NCBI GenBank assembly: GCA_024748595.1
Contig: CP072944.1
Location: 1,311,301 to 1,375,300, forward strand
Direction of reading: 5' to 3'
Length of the DNA: 64,000 nucleotides
Origin: Sodalis sp. Ffu
GTDB lineage: Bacteria; Pseudomonadota; Gammaproteobacteria; Enterobacterales; Enterobacteriaceae
The notes beneath the pieces were generated by a model. The model was not told the origin of the DNA and searched no databases. It saw only the letters and a list, made by a program, of their open reading frames with translations. Of this stretch, positions 56,386 through 64,000 are shown piece after piece. The translations under genes were made by a program, and so were the position numbers. Each line of letters starts with the position of its first letter. Within the stretch, counting starts at the first letter, position 1.

Positions 56386-56937
56386 AGTGGAGCTTCATCG
56401 TATGCACAGATCCAAGTCGACTAATATGAAGAATTTAGATCCCTTAGAGCGATAACTTTAATGGGTAGTTGTCCAGTTCCAACAGCAAAGCGTTGTTGCC
56501 CGATGGTGTGGTGATACTGATCTGGGGTGGTCGTTAAATTAATTGATATTTGGCAAATTGGTGAATCAATGTTTGAGCGCTACCACGAGCTATCGGCCTG
56601 GTATACAGTGGTTTGATACAGAGTGTCATCGAGTTTTTGACGCCGAAAGTACATTAATGACACCATAAATTTATTTATCTCGGACATGTAACTGATATCA
56701 AGCAGTGTGCTCAATAGTGTGTTTGCCAAAATAAATTGCTTAGTAATAAAATATGCTTATGTATCGTTAATTATAGCCTGTTCAAAGAGCGCAAAATTCA
56801 CACACCAAATGTGTCTGGTGATATTGATATACGTAGGTGGTAGAGTATCTCTAAGTCAATCGCGTTACGTGCTATTTTATGACTTTTGGTTCCCGCGTTA
56901 AAACATACTAAGTTTACTCGTATTAAGGAGTTTTGCA
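56386..56937. other. Spacer upstream of gmhB with possible coding remnant
   Basis: Slightly GC-richer around 56390-56660 than neighbouring spacer, suggesting a dead gene, but I could not identify it. Confidence 0.35.
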
Positions 56938-57510
56938 GTGATACAGTTTGTTTCAGCTATATTTTTAGATCGCGATGGTACTATTAATGTCGAGAAAGGT
57001 TACGTTCATGAAATTAGCGATTTTTATTTTATCGATGGCGTTATCGAAGCCATGCGGGAATTAAAAAAAATGGGCTTTGTCCTGGTGGTGGTCACTAATC
57101 AATCTGGGCTAGCCCGAGGTCTCTTCAGTGAAGAGCAATTTAGTCATCTGATGGAATGGATGGACTGGTCGTTATCGGATCGCGGTATCGATTTGGATGG
57201 TATCTATTTCTGTCCTCATCATAAGCAGGCGGTGGTCACAGCATTGCGTCAGGAGTGTGATTGCCGTAAGCCAAAACCGAGTATGCTTCTGGATGCTCAG
57301 CGGCATCTGCACATTGATATGGCCTCTTCTTATATGATGGGGGATAAAGTGGACGACATGTTGGCGGGTCAGGCGGCGGGAGTTGGTATCCGGGTATTGG
57401 TACGCAGCGGTAAAGCCATCACGAAAGAGGCCAGTGATGCTGCGGATTGGGTGATAGATAGCTTGGTGGATTTACCGGTTGCGATTAAAAAATGGCATCA
57501 AAATTTTTGA
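56938..57510 (+). CDS. gmhB: D-glycero-beta-D-manno-heptose-1,7-bisphosphate 7-phosphatase
   Basis: Removes the 7-phosphate in ADP-heptose synthesis for the LPS inner core. 190 aa with a GTG start at 56938 and a good SD (aaggag, 7 bases before). HAD motif I is [10 protein letters not shown] (about 8-17), motif [14 protein letters not shown], zinc-binding CPHH...[10 protein letters not shown] (about 93-117), motif [22 protein letters not shown]. Retention implies the cell still makes heptose-containing LPS. The enteric neighbours (metNIQ, rRNA) are not visible. Confidence 0.95.
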   Translation: MIQFVSAIFLDRDGTINVEKGYVHEISDFYFIDGVIEAMRELKKMGFVLVVVTNQSGLARGLFSEEQFSHLMEWMDWSLSDRGIDLDGIYFCPHHKQAVVTALRQECDCRKPKPSMLLDAQRHLHIDMASSYMMGDKVDDMLAGQAAGVGIRVLVRSGKAITKEASDAADWVIDSLVDLPVAIKKWHQNF

Positions 57511-58387
57511 TGGTTTAGCATTTAAAAAATTGGTCGTATTTTTGAGCGTTTTTGAATAAATATATCTGTCATAAGCCTTTTCCTTAATTATAAGGTTGTC
57601 TAAGATACTTGTTTATGCTAGTTAAATTTTTCTTTCCAATGGTTATGATTTTCTGTTAAATATTGATTAGATCTTCTGATTTTATCAGCTTGCCCCTGGT
57701 CAATTAGTATGCATTTTTTCAAGTAGTGAGTAATGTTTTAATTCCTTATAGATAGGCTACTGTGTATATCACTAATCCCAGTGGATGTCAGCTTTAATTT
57801 TAATATTTCGGCATTTAAAAGGCCAGATAGTAGTACTTGTACTCATTGATTGCATTACTTAACGATAGGTTAGTTTTTGCATGTATTATGGGATTAACTG
57901 TTGCATGGTGTTTGCAGAGTGAGGATAAAAGTTCATTTTAATATAGATATAATGGCTATAAGCTTTCTAGTCGGTTTTTTGAGTTATTATATTCTAGAAT
58001 ATCAAATAATTATGGTTAGGTATTCCACACTTTGCAGGTCATCAAGATAATTGATGATTGTTACACGTGTTATTATCGGTTGGTGGTTAAGCTACGCCTT
58101 TTTAGTAACATGAACATCATTTTAATGCTTGAGTCCCTTTGCCGGCACTATTGGTGGGTATCTAGTTATATCGGCGAAACGATGGCTAATATTTCTTTAT
58201 AGTATGGTATTTATGTCACATATGTTAATTAAGTTCATGCTCTGTGCTGTAGTATGGTTATAGTTCAGTTGAAAAGAGATTTTATGGCTGAGTAGAAGAG
58301 TGTATTGCAGCTACTAACCTTGCATGGTCAATCTATTGTTCATGTTTTAAAATCCCAGATATCATCGTTGATGGTAATTCGGTGGTC
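57511..58387. other. Gene-free spacer downstream of gmhB
   Basis: AT-rich, no gene or RNA recognised; an rRNA operon, which follows gmhB in E. coli, is not here. Confidence 0.45.
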
Positions 58388-58426
58388 ACTATATCTGCCA
58401 ATTAATATTTAGTTGGCAGATATAGT
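58388..58426. repeat. Perfect inverted repeat, 14-bp arms
   Basis: actatatctgccaa (58388-58401) and its exact complement (58413-58426), 11-nt loop. No T-run. Confidence 0.85.
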
Positions 58427-58489
58427 AAAAACTGCCTAGATTTTTTAGCAAAAAATTTTTACGAGCAGTTTATCAAGGATATTAGGTCG

Positions 58490-59460
58490 TAAGAATCGTA
58501 TTAAAAAAATCATCGATTTTATCGTTGCGGCGCCTGTGTAAAAGTATTGACGAAAGCCAGCACTGCTGAGAGCTGCTTGCGATCTAACATTTAATCCGCT
58601 GTACAAAAGACAGGCCGGTGTTATCTTTCGCTACCATTCCAAGGTAGGTAATATTTGTTTGCCAACAACTTTTTCATCATAGCTGTCAGCATAGAGCCAA
58701 TGCCTTTTTGATTATTACCATTGCTATCAGTGATAGCAATGCAGTGTTTTATCAGTTGGTGATGATTATCAAGCTATACTATAGCTTCGCAGCTTTTTAG
58801 TATTGTGGTCAGAATTTGTTAGATTCTTCTGGAGCGGCGTAGTGCAATCCTCAAGACAGCATGAACAATTTACCGCAGCTGATCTTTTATTGTCGGTAAT
58901 CGGGAAAACGCACAGGACTATCTTAGCTGCAGTCAACTAGGTACCAAACGGATGCAGGGCCGCAAAGCGTATTCGTTCTGATTTTATTGAGCTAACCAAA
59001 AAATCTCGCCTTAAGAAGACTGATGATCCCGGCGATATTCACCCTAACTTTTTTTAATATCGATGAGGTGCGATTGAGGGACAAAACACCTCACTAAGTA
59101 TTTTCATCACCTTGCCGGGGAAATATACCTCCTGCAGTAACTAAGGTTTATCGTACAACTTGTTAATGCCGGTTTGGGTCGTTAGATGTATGACGAAAGT
59201 GTAAAAGTAGATATTCAACTACTTTATGGGAGACGCACTACTACATAATTGTGTTTTGTTTATCACGTTAATCACCTAACGACGGATTTGTTTGATAATG
59301 TTCACTGTTCAAACAGCTATTATATTGAATATTGAGCAGTTTAGCGCTACGACAGATATGTAAGTGCTTTATCAACAGCTGTTAGCTTGGCAGAAATTCT
59401 ATTTTGAGTAACGATTTTATCTTTGGTCATTTTCGTTACTTATATTTTTTGCACTAGGAG
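58490..59460. pseudogene. GC-richer decayed gene region of unknown identity
   Basis: About 1 kb is visibly richer in GC than the flanking spacer, which in this window marks former coding DNA. Minus-strand pieces such as LTTQTGINKLYDKP, LLQEVYFPGKVMKI and SYDEKVVGKQILPTLEW, and plus-strand pieces such as CRAAKRIRSDFIELTKKSRLKKTDDPGDIHPNFF, look coding, but stops and frame shifts interrupt every frame. I cannot name the gene or fix its strand. It lies between gmhB and sodA, where enteric synteny gives no unique expectation. Confidence 0.45.
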
Positions 59461-60713
59461 TGGTGACTCAGTGTACCTATTTACCGTTGCTGGGCATAAT
59501 TCTCTGAGGTAATTATTAAGGTATTCGTTAGTGTATAATACAGGGTTAAGTTTTCGTGTCTGTGGTACAAGGATAAGTGGTGCGGGAATAGATTGTCGGA
59601 AAATAATGGCGAAATCATTACAATTAAAACAGGTTAGGAGTAGAGTCTTTATTTTGGTTATACTTAATTATTTATAGAAACCTCAATGGCTAATTTTTAG
59701 AATTGCATATTATTTTTATCAAAATCATAACAACTTGTTATATATTAGATGATACAAAAACTTTAATTTAAATAAATAGATGTATGTCGTAATTTAATCT
59801 GATAGGGAATAAGTATAATGCTTTTAAGAAGTCTCAGTAGCAGATTAATGATGTTGATGAACAATTGTTATAGTAGCGCCCGTTGAGAAAATGGATATTT
59901 TACGTACAGCTGCCCTGCTTACGTTTGAGTAATTCTTTGCGTCATGGGAAAAAGCAGCGTAATAGATTTTCTTAGTTAGTCGTAGGATACATTTATAAAT
60001 TACCCGATGGTACAGTGTGGTTGTGTCATGAGGTAATGTCAAAAATATTGCCGAATATCTGTTTTATTGGTGATATGGCTCTTTGAAATAAAAAGTATTA
60101 AAGTAACTTTAATCTTTAACTTTGATTAGCGTTTTGATAATTTTTATCAGCATGACTTGGCTAGTAGTAGGTTGCTTTTGAGAGATTATTTTTAGAACAG
60201 TTAGTGATTTAGCTTGCATTATTAATATTTGATAAAACGTGACTGAAAGCATTGGGCTAGGGGATGTGTATTGTGAAACGGTTGGGATAATAGATCGCTG
60301 CTCTACAGTTATAAAGCATATCGGCTACTATGTGTGCCGGATACATTGTTAAATATAGCCGGAATACGCTTGGGTAAAAGCGTTGGCGCAGTATTGATTT
60401 TAAGCGTTAATTATGCAATAGGTAAAATTTATTCTATACGTAAAATTTTAACGATCTCTACCGATACTTCGTTAGAGGTGGATGATAGGCTTTCGCTGCA
60501 TACTGACATTTATTGGGTTTAGTAAGTTTGCAGCTGTTCTAGGATTTTTATCCATATGAAATGGATTATTGACAGCGAAAGAAAGTTAAATATATTTTTA
60601 AAAGTGTTTGATAAATGTTTTATTCAACAGTTTAATTAACTATAATAATCAGGTTACTTACGCAGTCCTAACACCATGTATAGGTCTAATTCAACTAAAA
60701 TGGAGAGATTCTG
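59461..60713. other. Gene-free spacer upstream of sodA
   Basis: Contains a block (tttttagaacagttagtgatttagctt near 60188-60217) shared with 13.2 kb, and a possible IS end (gttttattcaacag near 60616). A 62-codon ORF at 60334-60522 is not convincing. The sodA promoter must lie in the last 200 bp; no clear SoxS or Fur site was picked out. Confidence 0.4.
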
Positions 60714-61331
60714 ATGAGCTTCACATTACCATCCTTGCCTTATGGCTATGAGGCCCTGGAACCGTATTTCGATAAAAAAACAATGGAAATTCATCATATT
60801 AAACACCATCAAACCTATGTCAATAATGCAAATGCAGCATTGGAAAACTTGCCTGCATTTGCTAATCTACCGATTGACGAATTGCTTCAGAAGCTGGACG
60901 ATCTACCAGAGGACAAAAAAACTGTGTTACGTAACAATGCTGGCGGTCATGCTAACCATGACCTGTTCTGGAAAGGCTTGAAGCAGGGCACGATTCTTCA
61001 GGGTGATTTGAAGAATGCCATTGAACGTGATTTTGGTAGCGTAGATACTTTTAAAGAAACGTTTGAAAAATCTGCTGCGGCACGTTTTGGTTCCGGTTGG
61101 GCTTGGTTGGTGAAGAAAGATGGTAAATTAGTCGTGCTTTCCACTGCCAATCAGGATAATCCGCTGATGGGTAATGTTATTTCTGGTGTATCCGGTTACC
61201 CAATATTAGGTCTGGATGTTTGGGAACATGCTTACTATCTTAAATATCAGAATCGGCGCCCGGACTATATTAAGTCGTTTTGGAACGTGGTAAACTGGGA
61301 CGAGGCAGCATTTCGTTTGAGCCATTCCTAG
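60714..61331 (+). CDS. sodA: Manganese superoxide dismutase
   Basis: Converts superoxide to peroxide and oxygen in the cytosol. 205 aa (E. coli 206), [43 protein letters not shown]. Metal ligands: His in EIHHIKHH (about 27), His in [10 protein letters not shown] (about 82), Asp and His in [25 protein letters not shown] (about 168 and 172). The Gly/Gln pattern ([15 protein letters not shown]) fits the Mn type. SD ggagag before the ATG. With sitABCD in the same window, Mn supply and Mn-SOD are both kept. Confidence 0.97.
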   Translation: MSFTLPSLPYGYEALEPYFDKKTMEIHHIKHHQTYVNNANAALENLPAFANLPIDELLQKLDDLPEDKKTVLRNNAGGHANHDLFWKGLKQGTILQGDLKNAIERDFGSVDTFKETFEKSAAARFGSGWAWLVKKDGKLVVLSTANQDNPLMGNVISGVSGYPILGLDVWEHAYYLKYQNRRPDYIKSFWNVVNWDEAAFRLSHS

Positions 61332-61353
61332 GCATATAGATGTACGTAAACTG

Positions 61354-61377
61354 TCCCCGTGAATAGCGGGGATTTTT
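61354..61377 (+). terminator. Rho-independent terminator of sodA
   Basis: tccccg (61354-61359) pairs with cgggga (61367-61372), 7-nt loop, followed by TTTTT; 23 bp past the sodA stop. Confidence 0.9.
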
Positions 61378-61533
61378 ATATCTATAACAAAGATGTGGTA
61401 TAACAGATCTAATTAGATCATTCAGTGATCACATGTGTTGAGGATTGTATTAATGTACAGTTATGGGGAAGTAAAAAATAAAGAAATAAAATTGCGTCTC
61501 TGCCTGTAGATAACACAAATTTCTGACGGTAGC

Positions 61534-63591
61534 TTATTGTAATAGCGAAATGTCTGCCACCTGCAAGAATAGATTGCGTAATTGATTCAACAGAGTTAGG
61601 CGGTTGATGCGTACATCGCGATTCTCGTCCATGACCATCACGCTGTCAAAGAAAGCGTTCACTGGTTTATGTAGTGTCGCTAATTCTATCAGTGCATCTT
61701 GATAACGCGCGGTTTCAAACAGCGGTTGTAATATTTTGCGCAATACTACCATATAGGTAGCTAGATTAATTTCTGCTTGCTCTTTTAGGAGCGCATTTTG
61801 TACTTGTTGCCCGAGTGGATCGCTGGATTTTGCAAGAATATTCGATACTCGTTTATTGGTGGCTGCCAGAGAGGCAGCTTCTTCCAGTGTACGGAAATAG
61901 GTCACTGCGCGTACTCGTGCATCAAAATCTGTCGGACGGGTTGGGCGACGAGCCAGGACTGCTTGAATAGTATCGACGCTGTATCCTTGTGCCTGATACC
62001 AGGCACGGAAACGGCCGAGCATAAAATCGATTACCGGTGCGTTGGTTAGTTTATTGCCATACAGGCACGTCGTTTCTTGGGTTAACGTCTGTAAATCCAG
62101 CGGTAGCTGTTTTTCTACTATTATGCGTAGAACACCAATCGCTGCTCGACGTAGGGCGAAGGGATCTTTATCTCTTTTTGGATGCTGACCGATGCTAAAA
62201 ATTCCTACCAGAGTATCCATTTTTTCGGCTATAGCCACTGCGCAGGAAACCAAAGTAGTGGGTAGTTCATCACCGGCAAAACGTGGACGGTACTGCTCTT
62301 TCTGTGCTAGCGCTACCGCATCCGGCTCGCCGTCGTGATGAGCATAGTGCATCCCTATCACTCCTTGGGTGTTGGGGAATTCAAAAACCATATTGGTCAT
62401 TAGGTCGCATTTGGAGAGAAGACCGGCGCGCGCTGCCTGATTCACGTCTGTGCCAATCTGGGCAGCTATCCAACCTGCTAACGATTTGATGCGATCACTC
62501 TTGTCAAGTAGAGTGCCGAGCTGTTCCTGGAATAGCACGTTATTTAAACGTGGTAGATGGTCTTCTAACCGCTGTTTACGGTCGGTATTAAAGAAGAATT
62601 CCGCATCTGCCATGCGTGAATGCATCACTTTTTCGTTACCAGCGATAATTTTTTGTATATCTTGCGATAAAATGTTGGCGACGAAGATAAAATAGGGTAA
62701 TAATTTACCGTCCGTACCGTAAATCGGAAAATATTTTTGGTGTTCCTTCATCGTGTAGATCAAGGCCTCTTTGGGCAGTGCTAGAAATTTTTCTTCAAAA
62801 TGGGCGGTAAGTACCACTGGCCACTCTACTAACGAGGTGACTTCCTCCAGTAGATTATCGGTGAGATCAGCTATGCCGCCAATTTTACGGGCTGCCGATT
62901 CAACATCTCGGCGAATTATTTCTTTGCGCAATGCGTAATCGGCTATTACCTGGCCGCGTTCCAGCAATACCTGCGGATAACTGTTGGCATGATCGAGTTT
63001 GATTTCGGCCTCACCCATAAATCGGTGGCCACGTACAATACGATTGATATCTATACCCAGCACGCGTCCGTAAATAATCTGATCGTCTAGCAAAAGTGTC
63101 GCGGTATGCACTGGACGGATAAACTTGGTATCTTTATCGCTCCAGCGCATCATTTTGGATGCTGGCAATTCATTCAGTGCGTTGTTAACCACGTTGCATA
63201 GCAGCGTCTGCACTTGCTGCCCATTGATACACGTTCGGTAAATTAGCCATTTGCCTTTATTACTGGTAAGATATTCAGCTTGATTTAGAGTAATGCCACA
63301 TTTGCGTGCCCACCCCTCGGCTGCTTTGGTCGGTTTCCCCTCGACATCAAACGCTTGTGCTACAGAAGGGCCGCGTTTTTTAACATTTTTATCGGCTTGG
63401 GTACTGCTTAGCGCGTCGACTTTGACGGCTAATCGGCGCGGCGTGGCGAACCAGCTGATTTTGCCATGGGGAATGTTGGCATTGTCAAATTTGGTGTTAA
63501 TATTGGCGGCGAAGGACTGCCCTAAAGCGCGTAGCGCTTTAGCAGGTAGCTCTTCTGTGCCGATTTCTACTAAAAAAGTGTGCTGTGTCAT
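61534..63591 (-). CDS. glyS: Glycyl-tRNA synthetase beta subunit
   Basis: Beta chain of the bacterial alpha2beta2 glycyl-tRNA synthetase; supplies tRNA recognition. 685 aa (E. coli 689). Starts [23 protein letters not shown], with [63 protein letters not shown], and a C-terminal anticodon-binding-like domain ([27 protein letters not shown]). Follows glyQ on the same strand with a 23-bp gap. Frame intact. Confidence 0.97.
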   Translation of the reverse strand: MTQHTFLVEIGTEELPAKALRALGQSFAANINTKFDNANIPHGKISWFATPRRLAVKVDALSSTQADKNVKKRGPSVAQAFDVEGKPTKAAEGWARKCGITLNQAEYLTSNKGKWLIYRTCINGQQVQTLLCNVVNNALNELPASKMMRWSDKDTKFIRPVHTATLLLDDQIIYGRVLGIDINRIVRGHRFMGEAEIKLDHANSYPQVLLERGQVIADYALRKEIIRRDVESAARKIGGIADLTDNLLEEVTSLVEWPVVLTAHFEEKFLALPKEALIYTMKEHQKYFPIYGTDGKLLPYFIFVANILSQDIQKIIAGNEKVMHSRMADAEFFFNTDRKQRLEDHLPRLNNVLFQEQLGTLLDKSDRIKSLAGWIAAQIGTDVNQAARAGLLSKCDLMTNMVFEFPNTQGVIGMHYAHHDGEPDAVALAQKEQYRPRFAGDELPTTLVSCAVAIAEKMDTLVGIFSIGQHPKRDKDPFALRRAAIGVLRIIVEKQLPLDLQTLTQETTCLYGNKLTNAPVIDFMLGRFRAWYQAQGYSVDTIQAVLARRPTRPTDFDARVRAVTYFRTLEEAASLAATNKRVSNILAKSSDPLGQQVQNALLKEQAEINLATYMVVLRKILQPLFETARYQDALIELATLHKPVNAFFDSVMVMDENRDVRINRLTLLNQLRNLFLQVADISLLQ

Positions 63592-63614
63592 GGCTATCTC
63601 TTAATTTTTCATTT

Positions 63615-64000
63615 TTATATGTGGCCCCTAGCGTTTTCGCGGGAAGCGGAATGGGAATATATTTCCGCGACTGCCTTGGTCAGCGTACGGATGCGTAAAA
63701 TATAGCGTTGTCGTTCGGTGACTGAAATGGCTTTTCGGGCATCAAGCATGTTAAAGCTGTGTGCCGCTTTCAGGATGCGTTCATAGGCGGGAAGCGGAAG
63801 AGGTTTTTCTAATGTCATTAGCCTTTGCGCTTCTTTTTCATATTGTTCGAAACACGTAAACAGAAAATTTACGTCGGCGTATTCGAAGTTATAGGTGGAT
63901 TGCTCTATTTCGTTTTGATGGAACATGTTTCCATAGGTAGTGCGTCCGAGCGGTCCATCACTCCAAATCAGATCGTAGGTGCTATCAACGTTTTGTTGAT
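63615..64000 (-). CDS. glyQ: Glycyl-tRNA synthetase alpha subunit, 3' part
   Basis: Catalytic alpha chain, cut by the window end; the visible C-terminal part of about 127 residues reads [47 protein letters not shown] and continues to [45 protein letters not shown]. The frame runs unbroken past position 63926 to the window edge, so the Met there is internal and not the start. The C-terminal tail ([13 protein letters not shown]) differs from and is slightly shorter than the E. coli tail. Confidence 0.96.
   Translation of the reverse strand, partial: QQNVDSTYDLIWSDGPLGRTTYGNMFHQNEIEQSTYNFEYADVNFLFTCFEQYEKEAQRLMTLEKPLPLPAYERILKAAHSFNMLDARKAISVTERQRYILRIRTLTKAVAEIYSHSASRENARGHI

Noticed and set aside
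60334-60522. 62-codon ORF upstream of sodA
   Set aside because: No SD, no recognised domain, lies in decayed spacer.
63615-63926. glyQ as a short complete gene starting at 63926
   Set aside because: The frame continues upstream to the window edge with conserved GlyQ sequence, so this Met is internal.

Overview
The window is a stretch of an Enterobacterales chromosome in advanced reductive decay. Almost every intact gene has a close enteric counterpart, and several gene orders are preserved (cysPTWA; ligA-zipA next to cysK-ptsH-ptsI; rmuC-ubiE-ubiJ-ubiB; metE/metR divergent; ftsY-ftsE-ftsX-rpoH; pitA-(uspA)-rsmJ-prlC; glyQ-glyS). My hand tally puts about 38 kb of 64 kb in intact genes. The rest is long, AT-rich DNA with no real ORFs, but it still holds recognisable corpses: a frameshifted crr, a broken uspA, and about a dozen or more decayed IS903-group (IS5 family) transposons with no intact transposase. 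That fits a host-restricted insect-type symbiont (Sodalis-like or Serratia symbiotica-like lineage). The species assignment is inference, not something the sequence proves.

Layout. 1-305: end of an IS903-type relic. 322-1245: hemF (-). 2.8-6.6 kb: sulfate/thiosulfate importer cysP-cysT-cysW-cysA (+), tightly overlapped, without cysM. 7.8-9.2 kb: gltX (+). 9.58 kb: tRNA-Ala(GGC). 9.9-11.3 kb: ubiD (-). 12.46-12.62 kb: tRNA-Val(UAC) and tRNA-Lys(UUU). 13.8-16.9 kb: ligA and zipA (-). 19.2-23.1 kb: crr pseudogene, ptsI, ptsH, cysK (-). 24.9-29.5 kb: rmuC, ubiE, ubiJ, ubiB (+). 30.9-34.2 kb: metE (-) and metR (+) with two MetR-type boxes between them. 35.2-39.0 kb: rpoH, ftsX, ftsE, ftsY (-). 40.2 kb: rsmD (+). 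42.2 kb: tusA (-). 43.4 kb: a 2-Cys peroxiredoxin (+). 45.1-48.5 kb: sitABCD metal importer (+). 49.6 kb: pitA (+). 52.1 kb: uspA pseudogene (+). 52.4-55.2 kb: rsmJ and prlC (-). 56.9 kb: gmhB (+). 60.7 kb: sodA (+). 61.5-64.0 kb: glyS and the 3' part of glyQ (-, cut by the window end).

How it works together. Sulfur uptake (cysPTWA), cysteine synthesis (cysK), cobalamin-independent methionine synthesis (metE/metR) and sulfur relay (tusA) are kept, so sulfur amino acid supply looks selected. Ubiquinone synthesis (ubiD, ubiE, ubiJ, ubiB), haem synthesis (hemF), division (zipA, ftsEX), secretion (ftsY), heat shock (rpoH) and translation (gltX, glyQS, three tRNAs) form the housekeeping core. sodA, the peroxiredoxin and the Mn/Fe importer sitABCD suggest continued metal and oxidative-stress defence. 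General stress and regulatory genes (crr, uspA) are being lost. I saw no prophage, CRISPR array, toxin system or obviously novel multi-gene system. The most unusual signals are non-coding: long perfect palindromes in decaying spacers, a duplicated unknown segment of about 220 bp, and a two-part operator upstream of sitA.
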